Assembly (NCBI GenBank): GCA_949825045.1
Contig: OX463820.1
Coordinates: 5,840,501-5,904,500 of the forward strand
DNA: 64,000 bases
Direction of reading: 5' to 3'
From: Argyresthia goedartella
Lineage: Eukaryota > Arthropoda > Insecta > Lepidoptera > Argyresthiidae
The translations under genes and the position numbers were made by a program. Within the stretch, counting starts at the first letter, position 1. Every line of letters starts with the position of its first letter. The notes below the pieces were generated by a model that was not told the DNA's origin, made no database searches, and worked only from the letters and a program-made list of their open reading frames with translations. Of this stretch, positions 19,868-31,300 are shown one piece after another.

Positions 19868-22140
19868 GATCACTGATAAGCCGTGTCGATTGTTGGAGGT
19901 ATGCTTCTCTATGCTAGCTGCTTTGGACGATAGTGAGAGCGCCTAAATAAGACACTTGAATTCCCCGATGCATTGCATAATATATTCTATACAGAATTCC
20001 GAATACCTGCGCAAGTTTAAATTTTCATATTAATTCAGAATCTAATAAGGACTGTAAAGACCCACTGCAGGCTTAAAAACCCCTATTTTATTAAGATCGT
20101 GACGAGAATCTGGCCAAATTAAAATGTCATTGCAATCCGATACTCTTCCATAATGATGTCAGCCCTCGGTGTGGTGTTCTGTAATTGTCTGTTTTATTTG
20201 TAACTTGACTCTAAGGACTTGAGAGGACACGTCTCCCTACTGTTTTTTTTTCTCCGAATATAAATTTGATATCACTTAAAACCTAACAAGCCGGTTTGGT
20301 TAGTGATTAGTATAATGTTTCTGTACAAATTTAACTTTACCTCAACCTAAAATGACTTCATATATTTGTATATCTAAAACCAGATGTGATCTATGCTAAG
20401 TATTGAAAATTTGTTTTAAATTGTAACCCTTATCTATTGTTTCAACAGTTAAACCCTATTACAATTGAGTCTAAAATTTTAATTCTCTAATTAGACATAC
20501 GTAATTAATGAAGGTCAACTTCAACAAGTATATCCTAGTGTGGGGGCCACTGAACTACCTTTTTAAGTCTTTACTTTTTTAGAGAATAAATAATATGAAT
20601 TCGAATTTGAACGTCATGGAAATAATGTTACTCGGGATTCCATCATTGTTATTATTTTTTGTATTATTTTTCATAAAATATTTCTGTAATCCAATTTGTG
20701 TCAGTTCATCTATTGAAATCGTGACGCGTTCGTGATAGTAATAGAGGAAAATAAGTTACGCATGCACTGCTCTTAAAAATGCATTTATAAGCTTAAATAA
20801 AATCAACATGTACTTAACAATATGAACTATCGTTTCACTTCATAACTTCCCTGTAATAAAATTATCTCATTTCCATTCAAGGGTCGTCTTTACCATATAG
20901 ATAATGGATCTCGATTTATGATTATAGTTAATGTTCTTTTAGTATACTACGTGCTCAAGCCACTAACACTTAAGTAATGTTGAACACATGTGAACACATA
21001 GCTACTTATTACAGTTACATTATGTGTTGAAGGCATATTTTTAGGGGAGCAGTTACTGCTAGGTATGGTCATAAAACACTGCAAGTTTATTCCTCGTATA
21101 TATAAGAAGCAATATATCTAAGAACGTGGATCTTGGAACGCTGCATTTGGGTTGAAACTGCACATTCTCTTCATAAGAAATATATAGATCTTTGCAACTT
21201 TGAGTCAAAACTTCAAATTCTCTTCCACTGTAACTTAACCTAACATTCGGAAAAAACACTCAGGTACTTAATTTCGTTGCAAAACTGCTAAGTAGAACGT
21301 TCTACTTCTTAATAAGAAAACAGAATACAGTATGAAACGGTTAAAATAACATCTAATATTACTCGGCCTATTATTGAAAATACAAACTAGCTTTAAAAAT
21401 CTTCAGAAATTAATCCCCTTTACTCTAATACTGATATCTATTTCCGACAACATCATTGGAGTTATTTTCACTGAATTACCGTTTACAAATTATGATTAAC
21501 CATCTTAGTATGTCTCAGCTAATTTGGACCCGGTCCTTACATTATACTCCCGTGGTTAGTAATTAGTTATTATTATGAAGTATGCGTGTGTAGAGTTATT
21601 TCTGGATACCTTCAAAGAGCTCTTGGATTATTTGTCTTTCATACACCGTTGCACTTAATCGTGAATGGACGAGTTGGGTTTTATCTTTTTCTTTCTACTT
21701 ACGGGACATGGCTCAGAACAGAAATCAGTAGTTACTCTTATAATATAATAGGATATTATACTTCTGTAAGACAGAACAGAATTAATTTGATATTAATTGC
21801 TTCGTTTTTGCCGCGAAATAAGTGGCTATAGGCCTAATGCTGTGATCAATTCGTAAGATTTTATACCTAATGCTTTATGAAGCTTTGAAATACAAAATGA
21901 GACAATACTAGAACAATGTCAAAAGAGTCAGTCATGGAAGAGAGGAGCACAGGTTACAGAAGTCGGAACAGATGCCGTCTGCTAGATAAGATATTATTAA
22001 CAGAGAAACAGCCCTTATAAGAAAGTGTTTTTTACACCTGTGAATGTGTATTAAATTATGGAAAACGACCCATTAAACAGACCAGACAATGGGACATCAC
22101 ACAAGGTGGAACAGAAGAGTATGTATTGTATACTCTGTCG
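19868..22140. other. No recognised feature
   Basis: About 2.3 kb of AT-rich sequence. Short frames (21059-21259 minus, 21586-21831 plus) have no recognisable motif. It is one of the longest repeat-poor stretches of the window. Confidence 0.4.
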
Positions 22141-22159
22141 ACTTACTAATAAAAAAAAC

Positions 22160-22245
22160 ACGGTTTAACTTATTCAGTGTTTTGTCCTTTTCATACGTCG
22201 AATAAATGTCAAAGCAAGACAAAACACTGTATAAGTTAAACCATG
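22160..22245. mobile_element. Small inverted-repeat element
   Basis: GGTTTAACTTATTCAGTG then TTTTGTC on the left faces GACAAAACACTGTATAAGTT, AAACC on the right, 25 bp with one mismatch, around a 34-bp loop. Weaker complementarity extends outward (TTACTAAT against ATTAGTAA). It adjoins CH-4. Confidence 0.6.
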
Positions 22246-22293
22246 AATAACTTATTTTATTAATTAGTAAGGCCGTGTATGTAGGTATGAATT

Positions 22294-22658
22294 TGTGTCC
22301 GTAAGCTTGTCAACACCGCTAGTTTATAAACTACCGCGTTAGTTTGTAAACTATCGACAAATTGTAAACCAGACCGACAGGGTTTAGAATTTACGTTTCT
22401 TTTGTTCTTACATGTCAACCTAACACGAAGACTATTCGGGGGCTTCGCTGCGCTTGCCACCTCTAGTCTTCACCTAAGCTACCGCAGTGTTTGCCCTGGT
22501 ATTTCGTTTGCAATTCAAGTTTAAACCTGTTCACAATTTAACGTTTTCATTATAAACTAACGCGTCATATGTTAACAGTGCGGTACAGTTTACAATTTAT
22601 CGAGAGTTTGTAAAACGTTAGATTATAAACTAACGGTTTTGACAATCTTTCGGCGACA
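22294..22658 (+). mobile_element. Core-hairpin element CH-4 (TIR set A)
   Basis: Ends TGTGTCCGTAAGCTTGTCAA and complement TGTCGCCGAAAGATTGTCAA. The core at 22404-22504 has the alternative stem: GAAGACTATTCGGGGG with CTAGTCTTC. Flanking four bases are AATT and TATT, an imperfect target duplication. Confidence 0.75.
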
Positions 22659-23200
22659 TATTTAGATATCCTGTAGGGTTATTAGGGTAACCTTTAAGTA
22701 TCCATTTCACTATGACTCTGAAATTATCTAACCTGTTCTCTATCTAGGATACTCGTATATCAAAAAACTGTTTTATAAGAAACAGTCAGTTTTAATACAG
22801 CACAATAGTTTTATTAATCCACAGTCGTATCATCTAAAACTCCTTCTGCACTCCACACTTGCAGCCGGTTGTCACAGAAAATGAAACGTCGGAGAGCCAC
22901 CCTTCCATCTTTATGACACATTCCTCTACCCCTCCGTGCCAAACAATAATGCCCTTTAACTCATCGAAACACAGTCCTCAACCCTTGATAATAGACGTGA
23001 GAGTTGTGTGTAAACAATCTGTGTTCCGTCTGTCTGTTGCACTCGTTGCAATTAGCTGTTAGCGTGAAAAGGAGCGTTCTTTGATATTAAAAAGTTCAAA
23101 GTTTAAAAAAGGAAGTGTTTTGTTTTTATTTTTCAGAGGGTTAATGTTTTCCGGGCAAAAACAAAAAGTCTTACAAAATCAGAATCTGAAAAATACAAAA
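22659..23200. other. No recognised feature
   Basis: No supported feature; a 67-codon frame at 22859-23062 lacks motifs. Confidence 0.4.
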
Positions 23201-23204
23201 CAAT

Positions 23205-23260
23205 AGCGTCACCTTTTTTCCCATACGGGTGGCAGAGGCACGTTGTGCCCACGTTCAGGC
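23205..23260 (+). repeat. GTGGCAG-type repeat fragment
   Basis: Left half only: AGCGTCACC, TTTTTTCCCATACGGGTGGC, AGAGGCACG. Confidence 0.6.
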
Positions 23261-23955
23261 AGTTGTTCAATAGTCCATAACATTCTGGAAGAAAAATACT
23301 GTCAGGTAAAATGTTTTATACCTTCTGTGTGTTTTTATGCATGATCGATCGCAGTTCACGAAATTCCAAAAGGAGCACTCGCTATAGGTTACCTCAGTTG
23401 TCGACACTAGTTTAAACACAAATACACTAGATTTCACGATACACTGGTCCAGATTCCGCTTAAAAATAACATAATTTCCCGAAATTGTAGATCCGACGAA
23501 AATCTGAACACAGATTAGCAAAATGAGACAGTTAGTTCAATCTTAATTTCTAAATTCATTTCAGTCATTCAATTCTATCAGATCTTTGCCGTACATGCTG
23601 TAATTTCTAGCACTATGAAATTTGTCATTTTATTGTTTCGCTATTGTTGTTTTAGAGATGGCTCAGCTTATCAAATCTATTCCTAATAATAATAAACTAG
23701 ACTTTAGTACCCTACAACTAAAGCATTCTCAATTTCAGAGTAACTTCCTATTTCGATATCTAAACATACCTACTATCAAGGCAAGGCGCCATTGCAAAAT
23801 GTATGATAAGCTATTCACATCTTTATCTCCTTTAGAGAAAGCTTAAATTGTGAAAGTAGATCTACAGTGTTGCATACTGAATAAACCTTAGCAGGGGTGA
23901 AACGCATTTGCATTTGATGTGCATTTAAATTTAAGGTGGTTTAACGTTTTATGTT
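23261..23955. other. No recognised feature
   Basis: Short frames on both strands without recognisable domains. Confidence 0.4.
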
Positions 23956-23959
23956 TAGA

Positions 23960-24784
23960 CTAGAGCTAAAACGAATATTCGGATACTATTCGGTATTCGG
24001 CCTATTCGGTCATAATTTACTATTCGCCCGAATACCGAATACGAGGGCACTATTCGGTCGAATACCGAATGACGCAGAAGATGACATGAACATTGAATAA
24101 TGCGTGGGGAGAGATAAAACAATAATAGTAGTTTATGTGACTGCTACATAATAGAGGGCATAAAAACTAGAGAGTGGGTTATAATATCGCTCGAGAGTTT
24201 TAATGCCTAATTATTCTACTAGTTATAATACTACACTAGTTTATCTACACACATATCATAAGCTCTCTTTGATGTGTTCAGGAACCGCATGTTCGACCGG
24301 CATTGTGGCATTGATCATTGATCTGCAGTCGTTTAGCTTGTTCAGTAGTACCAACTTCACAGCCAAACTAGGGGCTAAATTTGTCATATTATGACATTCA
24401 AAATTTGAATGTCATTATATGACAAATTTAGGTACATTATGGTCATAATTTATCAATATTTAAATAAGAAATTAGTTTTTACCAAGAAGTTTATCTTTAT
24501 GCTGGTGGTAACGTGTGGTTTTTAGACGCAGTAAAGAGGGTTTATGAAATTTGTGTAGATAAAAATATTACTCTTATCATCAGAAAAAAACTTTAAATAA
24601 AAAACCCAGACACATTATTAAAAACCCTGCCGTCCACCCGTTTGACCGCAAGTCATTGTTAAGATGATAACTTTCTCACAACTGAACCGACTTTAACAAA
24701 ACTTATCTAAGAAACATTGCAGAAACGTCCGGTTCGTGTGGCAGCCGAATATCCGGCTAAATCACCGTCCTTTTCAGCTCTAGT
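23960..24784. mobile_element. ATTCGG-rich element interrupted by a CTGCTACATAATGG repeat
   Basis: The left end reads CTAGAGCTAAAACGAATATT and the right end is the complement of CTAGAGCTGAAAAGGACGG. Between them near the left end lie about ten ATTCGG/CCGAAT units, many forming local palindromes; GCCGAATATCCGGC lies near the right end. The 24125-24570 repeat separates the ends, so it probably inserted here. Confidence 0.55.
24125..24570 (+). repeat. CTGCTACATAATGG repeat, copy 2
   Basis: Same order as copy 1 with internal deletions: the GAAACGAGCC segment and one TTCGAAATTTGA block are missing. It ends TTTGTGTAGATAAAAATATT. Confidence 0.75.
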
Positions 24785-25145
24785 GTAGACCCATGTTTAA
24801 ATAGATTTACGTCTAACAAGATTGCTTGGATTTTGTTGTCTCCCTTGGTAAGTATGTTTATGTTCCAGCACGAAACGACTTTAATTTGATTGACCAAATA
24901 CACCTGTATCTGTGAAATCAATCCCGATAGTTTTCAAAATGGACGTTTTGAAAGCTGTCAAATGACACTTCAAATGAAAGTTGACCAATCAGATCGAGAT
25001 TATTTCACAGGAATTGTCATCTGAATCGATTTTAATATGAATTGGAATGGAATCGGTAGCTCTATTGTGAATCTCTGACATCTAGGAATTTGTATCGTAA
25101 TCAATTTAAAATTTATGTTTACACGATGTTTGCGAACTTCAAATT
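24785..25145. other. No recognised feature
   Basis: Nothing supported in this spacer. Confidence 0.4.
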
Positions 25146-25149
25146 GTGG

Positions 25150-25604
25150 TTTGTTAAACATAGACAACATAACATACATTGCTTCTGGCCCCACACTAGG
25201 ATACCCTGTGTCGTGGAAACCAGAGACTGCGACATCACAAACCTGTAAACATCCATGACCTGGGCTTTTTTTTCTTTTCCCTCCCCCGCCGAGATTCTAA
25301 CCTGCAGCCTTATGGCGTAACTCTCTGAAGTTCATAGCGTGTGTCTATGGTTCATCTCATGCTCATACAATTTCATCGATTGCGGGGTATCACCGAAGGC
25401 TTCTAGGCTTCATTCAATGGGCTTGGGTTTGGCCTCCATTATGATGCTACTTGCGTGATACCAATTTGACAGATGAAGCTGGGCAAGGTGTCAAACGTAA
25501 AAGTCTATATGAAGTTCATAGCTCAGACGACTTACGCCATAAGGCTGCCGGTACCTTTCCCTTGGGAAGCACAGCCCTAACCACAACGCCACAGAGGTCG
25601 TCAA
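25150..25604 (-). mobile_element. SINE-1 copy, minus, split by a MITE
   Basis: The tRNA head is at the right (minus GACCTCTGTGGCGTTGTGG, 25586-25604). Its B-box half and body are at the left (25230-25303), ending in the ATACATTGCTTCTGGCCCCA tail region. The MITE 25304-25548 separates the two. Confidence 0.75.
25304..25548. mobile_element. 245-bp MITE inside SINE-1
   Basis: Perfect 17-bp TIRs, GCAGCCTTATGGCGTAA at 25304-25320 and its complement at 25532-25548. GAAGTTCATAGC is a direct repeat just inside both ends (25327, 25511). The insertion lies next to the SINE B box, which would be expected to weaken the internal Pol III promoter. Confidence 0.8.
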
Positions 25605-26040
25605 AATTCTGAGATCGAGGAATTCAAAGCGCATTTGAAAAATTGTTAAATCAGAATATTTTGTAAAATTTACCCATCACTAGCCTCATCATGTCATTCT
25701 GATATCTAGGAACCTCAATCACATAAGCAAGCAAAATCGCAATAAAAAACAGCTCGTGTCAAAAAATCGTGTTGTGATTGGTCAAAAGCTATTGAAATTC
25801 TTAGAATTCAGAATTCCATGATAAGGTTGCTGTCTCTTTCCCATTTCATTCAAATGGACGTATCACCAATGTCAGTCGCTTTGAACGACAGCTCCTGACA
25901 CCAATAATCGCGCTCTCATTAGTCAAACAGCAATTTGAAGTTTGCAAACATCGTTCAAAACATACTTTTGAAATGGATTGCGAGAGTAATTCTTAGATGT
26001 GACAGATACATAATAGAGCTACCGATTCCGTTCAAATTAA

Positions 26041-26130
26041 AATAAATAGATAGATAGATAGATAGATAATTCATTTATTCATTGTTCGGTACAAACACAA
26101 GATCATTATTGGTTATTAACAAATTACAAA
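26041..26130 (-). mobile_element. LINE 3' terminus with (TCTA)n tail, minus
   Basis: On minus it reads GAACAATGAATAAATGAATT and ends in five TCTA units (GATA on plus, about 26047-26068). A short-motif tail of this kind is typical of target-primed LINE insertions. Confidence 0.5.
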
Positions 26131-26275
26131 CCCCACAAAATTAATTATGACAAAAAACATCAAAGAAATTAAATAAAACAGTGAAAATAATTATAATTAA
26201 CACAGAAAAAAGTTAGCAAAATAGCTTCAGATGATATCGGTGTGAAATAATCGTGTTATTGTCGTAACCATATTG

Positions 26276-26779
26276 TAGAATTGACCATATCATGAAATGG
26301 CCAACCATAGTTGAATTAGGACTTTCATTGAACAAGAAATATTTTAGAGAATAACACAGCGGTAGCTGGTGGCGAGCGCAGGAGGCTCGCGAATAGAGCG
26401 TGTTAGTTCGACTTCTATATCACAAAAAACAATGGGTAGTACTGAATAAAAATGCTTTTTGACGACCGGTTTAGCCTATCGGGTAGTGACCCTGCCTACA
26501 AAGTTGGCGGTCCTGGGTTCGAGTCCTGGTAAGGGCAAATATTTGTGTGATGAGCATGAATATTTGTTTCTTAGTCTTGGATTTTTTCTGTGTATAAACA
26601 TAAGATTTATCTCTATTAAATATCTCGTCGTCTAGTACCCACAAAACAGGCCTTATTGAGCTCAATATGGGCTTAGTTCGATTTGTGTAACATTGTCCCC
26701 CATTTATTTATTTCCTTTAAAAATACTTGTTTCATCAAATTCAACCCTTTTTGACCATTTCATGAAATGATCAATTCTA
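26276..26779 (-). mobile_element. Core-hairpin element CH-5 (TIR set C) with nested SINE-2
   Basis: Arms: TAGAATTGACCATATCATGA, AATGGCCAA on the left; complement of TAGAATTGATCATTTCATGA, AATGGTCAA on the right. The core (26345-26413) is on minus and eroded, keeping a GGCGAGC/GCTCGC stem and CTACCGCTGTG. SINE-2 is inserted at 26458-26718. Confidence 0.65.
26458..26718 (+). mobile_element. tRNA-derived SINE-2, nearly full length
   Basis: The head has an A-box-like TAGCCTATCGG (26472-26482) and a B box GGTTCGAGTCC (26516-26526). The body runs through GTGATGAGCATGAATATTTG to a TTATTTATTTCC tail. Near-identical AAAAATGCTT (26448-26457) and AAAAATACTT (26719-26728) flank it as a probable target duplication. 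I recall this as a common lepidopteran SINE. Confidence 0.85.
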
Positions 26780-27044
26780 TGTTAACGCCACGACATTAGA
26801 AGAGCTACTGAGTTTGATAACAAGGGGCCTGTGTAACTATTCTGAATTGAATGAGTTTATTTGTTTGCCAATAAGCAAATCCTGACGACTACCTTCCGGA
26901 GAAGAATGGGAGGCTCGGAATAAGCACAGTTTTAAGTAGTTTTATTGATGTAAAATCTTAACTTATACTTATATCAAACTACTACATGACAGGTACCACG
27001 TGCTAAGACAGTACGTGATATATTACAGCAACAATATGTAAATA

Positions 27045-27380
27045 AGTTTAAGGAACAAACTCCCTAGTGCCATCAGAGACAGCCCGTCACTTTCTATTTT
27101 TAAAAGTCGCAAGAACACTATCTTTCTCTTCCATACTAGACTTATGCTATTTGTATTGATATTATGTATTTATGTACATATTAGTAAGTAGCTTATTATT
27201 TTAATATTTTTACGTTGTGCAAATAGGTCTACCTGTTCTTTCATGTATCCTGTCCATCTTAGGTTTGCTGGAAGAAATCTCTTTTTAGAGATAAGCTCGC
27301 CTTTGTACACCTAGTTTCCATTTTGATGTATCTGTATCTTCCGTTTAGTGCAATAAAGTATAAACTAACTAAACTAAGTA
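27045..27380 (+). mobile_element. 5'-truncated LINE (RT C-terminus and 3' UTR)
   Basis: About 27050-27150 reads RNKLPSAIRDSPSLSIFKSR, the conserved C-terminal end of many Jockey/CR1-like reverse transcriptases. The 3' UTR follows, with TTTGCTGGAAGAAATCTC, the stem-loop and GAGATAAGCTCGCC, and ends near GTGCAATAAAGTATAAAC. Confidence 0.75.
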
Positions 27381-28089
27381 AGAGACACCAAATCAACTGG
27401 CACAACTTGAGATTTTATATCTGTCCAGCTATAAGTCTAAAGTATCCTATAAGCCTGCGATCTGATTCTTCATCTCCAGCGAGTATTAAATACATCAAAT
27501 ACATCAAATACTAAACGGATAGTAGTATGCACTGAGGAAAAACTTAACTGAAAGGAAAGGCGTATGAAAGTGAAATTCAGAAGTTCACAGCATTCGTCTC
27601 GCTCTGACTAATCCATATTCCGTGGGTTTCGTCGGACATTGCTCCTTCCTCCTTAGTATATGATAGGGGGGTTTACTACTTACATACGAAGAGGTATGGT
27701 TTTAGTTAGTAATTCTATTCAAAGGCTTTGGACACATCTGTGACTCGGCCACCGCATGTGAAAAAAGTGGGTTCACAGCACTCGTCTTATCCATATTCTG
27801 TAAGAAATTGAGTGAAAACCTTTTGTTGACTGTGGTTCTCAGTCTGTGTTGGTATATCAAATGCGTGGTACAGGGTATGGGGCAGATGAAAGGCAAGTAG
27901 AAGATCTAAAAGTAAACAATGTTGTCTGTGGGTTGAATACTTACAACAGAAACGAGTAAAGTTCTAAAATTGTTATCCAGTATGTTCAAAATGATCTCTC
28001 AAGTCATTCACACTCGTGGTCTACTCTGAAACTAACTATGCATCATCAGTAATAAAATAATGATAAGCAATGTGTGATTAACTTCTAAC
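27381..28089. other. No recognised feature
   Basis: Spacer. A CACAGCATTCGTC/CACAGCACTCGTC plus CCATATTC motif occurs twice (27588, 27774) as a weak old duplication. Confidence 0.35.
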
Positions 28090-28095
28090 ATACCT

Positions 28096-28304
28096 GACGA
28101 TCTCTGTGGTGCAGCGGTTGTGGCTCTGTTTACCATGCCAGAGGTCCCGGGTTCAGTCCCCGGCTGGTGGTAAAGAAAAAAAAACCCCAGGTCTTGGATG
28201 TTTATATGTGTGTGACGTCGCTGTTTCTGGTACCCACGACACAGGATATCCTAGTGTGGGGCCAGAAGCAGAATGTATGTGCCTGTATGTAAATGTTTAC
28301 GTTT
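28096..28304 (+). mobile_element. tRNA-derived SINE-1, full length
   Basis: The head is CTCTGTGGTGCAGCGG (A box) and GGTTCAGTCCCCGG (B box with one change). Then comes an A-run, GGTCTTGGATG, TGACGTCGCTG and a GTGCCTGTATGTAAATG tail. Flanked by ATACCT at 28090-28095 and 28305-28310. 209 bp, against 207 for the 43160 copy. Confidence 0.88.
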
Positions 28305-28715
28305 ATACCTACTTGGGCTCTTGTTCCAAAAAATCTGAGGACATTCAGAAGAACAATAGAAGGTACATACCCTCGCTTTTCCATCACGGAAATTCTTTTC
28401 ACGGTATCACAAGTTGACAGCGGCTTGAAGAGGCCACTTCATATGAAGTAGGCAGCATACGCAGCAGATGTTTTAGCTCGCCTCGGTGGCTATGCTTTAT
28501 TGCTTTTTGATATTTCGGTCTTACTGGCGCTACGTGCGTTTTTATTAAATTAATAGATGCGGCAATAAGCTTGCCCCCTGTCACACAAACCCCGTATGGC
28601 GCTATCCTTTTCTTTTTTAAATCTAATCACTTTGTGTAGTGGCATAATAGCTCTAAATTAACATATATATTCGAGATAAGCAGTTTTGTAAAATTAAATA
28701 TCAATTTATTTACCA
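28305..28715. other. No recognised feature
   Basis: No supported feature. Confidence 0.4.
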
Positions 28716-28719
28716 ACTT

Positions 28720-29212
28720 TTCCAGTGCATATCCTTTTAATACTAGATATCCAAATCGCCCAGTAGTCCCTAAATCAAAAACGGCACTTTTACAAAGAAA
28801 CTGTTATTCTATGGCTGTGAAAATATTTAACTGTTTACCCGCAGATTTACAATGTTTACCATTACCTATTTTTAAGTTTAGGCTAAAAAGGTGGTTAGTT
28901 AATAACTGCTTTTATGATTTAAATGAATTTTATAGCATGACATCAAAACTCAATAATTAATTTAATGTTATTATTACGGAATATTGTTAATGAATGATTT
29001 ACTAATTAAGATATTAGTGTTAGGACATGTGATTTAATTTATATATTTTAGCTACTAATTGTCGGTACATAAGACAAAGATACCCGACTCTAATATTTGC
29101 ATGCCACAAGTTGGCTGAATGTGCCGTTCTGAATTAATTGTACCTACTTCAAGACCTATGACTGTACCACATCATCGCAAATAAATTTCATTTCATTTCA
29201 TTAAAAAAAAAC
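28720..29212 (+). mobile_element. 5'-truncated CR1/Jockey-like LINE end
   Basis: From 28728 the frame reads YPFNTRYPNRPVVPKSKTAL, VKIFNCLPADLQ, PIFKFRLKRWLVNNCFYDL: the usual C-terminal block of such RTs, stop near 28958. A 3' UTR follows, ending AATAAATTTCATTTCATTTC, so the tail is a TTTCA repeat. Confidence 0.75.
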
Positions 29213-29498
29213 ACAGTAGCGTTCAGTTTGTATGGTTATTCAACATAACTGTATGTATGAGTCGTGGACCAAACCACCAGGCAGCCAAGTATCTAAGGAA
29301 AGACTGTGACAAATTGCTACCCCAACATCGAACATTACTCTGGCCCTAACTACTTTGGCATTGTGTCATGTGTGGGTCAACAAATCATGCCACGAGAAAA
29401 CATAACCCTTCTTGTGGTGATGTGGGGTGAAAAGATATACAATACAGTTGTCTTACACTTTAAAGTGATTAATTACTACACGTTTATCCAACACCATG
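29213..29498. other. No recognised feature
   Basis: A 70-codon frame at 29306-29518 has no motif and runs into the next element. Confidence 0.4.
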
Positions 29499-29502
29499 TA
29501 TA

Positions 29503-29860
29503 TGTCACCGTAAGATAGTCAAAACCGTTAATTGATAAACTAACGCGTTAGTTGACCAACATCAATATATAGTGAACCAGACCGACAGCGTTTAGAATTT
29601 ACGTTTCTTTTGTTCTTACATGTCAACCTAACACGAACACTATTCCTCTCTAGTCTTCACTTAAGCTACCGTAGTGTTTGCCCTGGTATTTCGTTTGCAA
29701 TTCAAGTTTAAATCAGTTCACTATTTAACGGTTTGAATCGTTAGTTTATCATATAGTAAGCAGTACGCTACAGTATACTCTCTGTCGATAGTTGACCAAC
29801 TAACGAGAAAAAAAAACGTTAGTTTTATCAACTAACGGTTTAGACAATCTTACGGTGACT
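29503..29860 (+). mobile_element. Core-hairpin element CH-6 (TIR set A), hairpin deleted
   Basis: 358 bp from TGTCACCGTAAGATAGTCAA to the complement of AGTCACCGTAAGATTGTC. Flanked by TATA on both sides (29499-29502, 29861-29864). Both halves of the core are present (29612-29690) but the CTTCGCT loop and most of the stem are missing. Arms hold repeated CGTTAG/CTAACG motifs. Confidence 0.82.
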
Positions 29861-29891
29861 TATACAGCACTATCGTGGCTTGAACAGATGT

Positions 29892-29937
29892 TCACAAATA
29901 GCTCTTTAGGTTCACATGAAACTAAAGAGCTATTTGT
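29892..29937. repeat. 16-bp perfect inverted repeat
   Basis: ACAAATAGCTCTTTAG (29892-29907) and its exact complement (29922-29937) around a 14-base spacer. Confidence 0.75.
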
Positions 29938-30600
29938 ATTTGTACAGTGAACAAAGTGAAACTTTCATCTCGACAGCGAAGGTACACGTAGCTGCCAGGT
30001 ATACTGTGTCGCCTCCTGTGGACGAGGCTTGGAAAACACAGTTGCAGCCTCGCTACAGATTCTTGCATACGTGTGTATATTACAGGATAGACTTTTCATT
30101 GAGAGATGTCCAGAATCAAGAGAGTTGTCTTCAAAGTCTGCTATTTCTGCTAGAAGCCTAAGAATTTATGTTGTCGTAATACAAACCTCTTTGAGATTCG
30201 GTAGACATAGTTTTGTCGAAATAGGCATAATGAATATTAGAAAATATATATAATTTTTTAAGTTACTAAACTTGAAAAATACTTAATGCTTGATTTTAGA
30301 ACACGGTGTTCACGTCATACCTATATCTGAACATTAACAAAAAGACAATAAATGATGGTTCACGTCAGGTTGGGATGGCCATAGGGGAAAGAGGAAGTCG
30401 CGTCCATCTCCCGCACCCCCGCAAAGGCCCGGTGTCACCTTTGTCATAGTGATGCGCGAGTTAGAATCGACCTCGTCTACCGATTTCTATATTGCTCACG
30501 TTGATGCCTACCTTGAATTAAAATTAGTTGCCTCTTTATCGTGTTTGAAAAGGAAAACCAATGGTTAATGGTTAAGAATGTAACAACTTACCTTCCATGG
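29938..30600. other. No recognised feature
   Basis: Two overlapping 70-80 codon frames at 29916-30253 lack motifs. Nothing else supported. Confidence 0.4.
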
Positions 30601-30609
30601 TATTTCTAG

Positions 30610-31300
30610 AAATACTATTTCTGTTATTTTTGTATTTTATTACCATGGCATAACGTTCAAAATCGCGATGCCTCGCGCATAGGCGCGGTAGGTGAGTGGT
30701 TAAGCACGAGAACTTGCGAGAAAAGTACCGGAAAATTGTGACATTAAAGAGTTAAAAACCAGAAAATAAATGTTGGGGATCTCACAAATAAAGCTTCGAG
30801 TTTGAGTTTAAAATTATAAAAAGAGAAGGATGACTTTACCATAGATGACGGAGAAACCAGTGAGGAAGATTCCTTATGTATAGCGATGGCCCAGGTTCAT
30901 TTAAGTTGGTCATATTCCACCTCCATTTTGTCGTGCACCTTTTTGGTAAGTATCGACATCAACTACGTACATCACGAATAAATTAAAAGTGAAAAAATAA
31001 ATTCAAAAAAGCTTCTATTTAACCCCTTGAATACCAGCCAACGCCACTTTTCCGTTCCGTTTTTTTTACCATGGCGTGAGGTTCACAATCGTGACCCGTC
31101 TCAACTACCCTCGGTGTTTGAGAGGTTAAATGCTCTAAAAAGAAGAAAATAAACATTAAATGGAATCAAACCCATCAATTAGCTACATCACACAATGTAT
31201 TATGATATAAAAGCTTGCTGCGAGATTATCGTTGTGTCTGAGCCTGTTCATTTAAGTTAAAGTGCCATTGTTGATTGGTCGTGTTCCCGTTTTCATTTCT
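30610..31300. repeat. Diverged direct duplication, about 400-bp period
   Basis: TTACCATGGC, ACGTTCAAAATCGCGA, GAAAATAAA and GTTCATTTAAGTT with GGTCATATTCC near the end (30641-30920) recur in order as TTACCATGGC, AGGTTCACAATCGTGA, GAAAATAAA, GTTCATTTAAGTT and GGTCGTGTTCC (31069-31290). The relation is old and gapped. Confidence 0.45.

Noticed and set aside
19749..19946. 65-codon frame with PPPGLEPGILG
   Set aside because: It is the translation of a minus SINE-2 tRNA head, a well-known false gene product in repeat-rich genomes. The frame at 43087-43305 (minus, QPGIEPGTSRMVGRAP) has the same cause in SINE-1.
30680..30740. tRNA-like GGTGAGTGGTTAAGC stretch
   Set aside because: No B box and no cloverleaf pairing.
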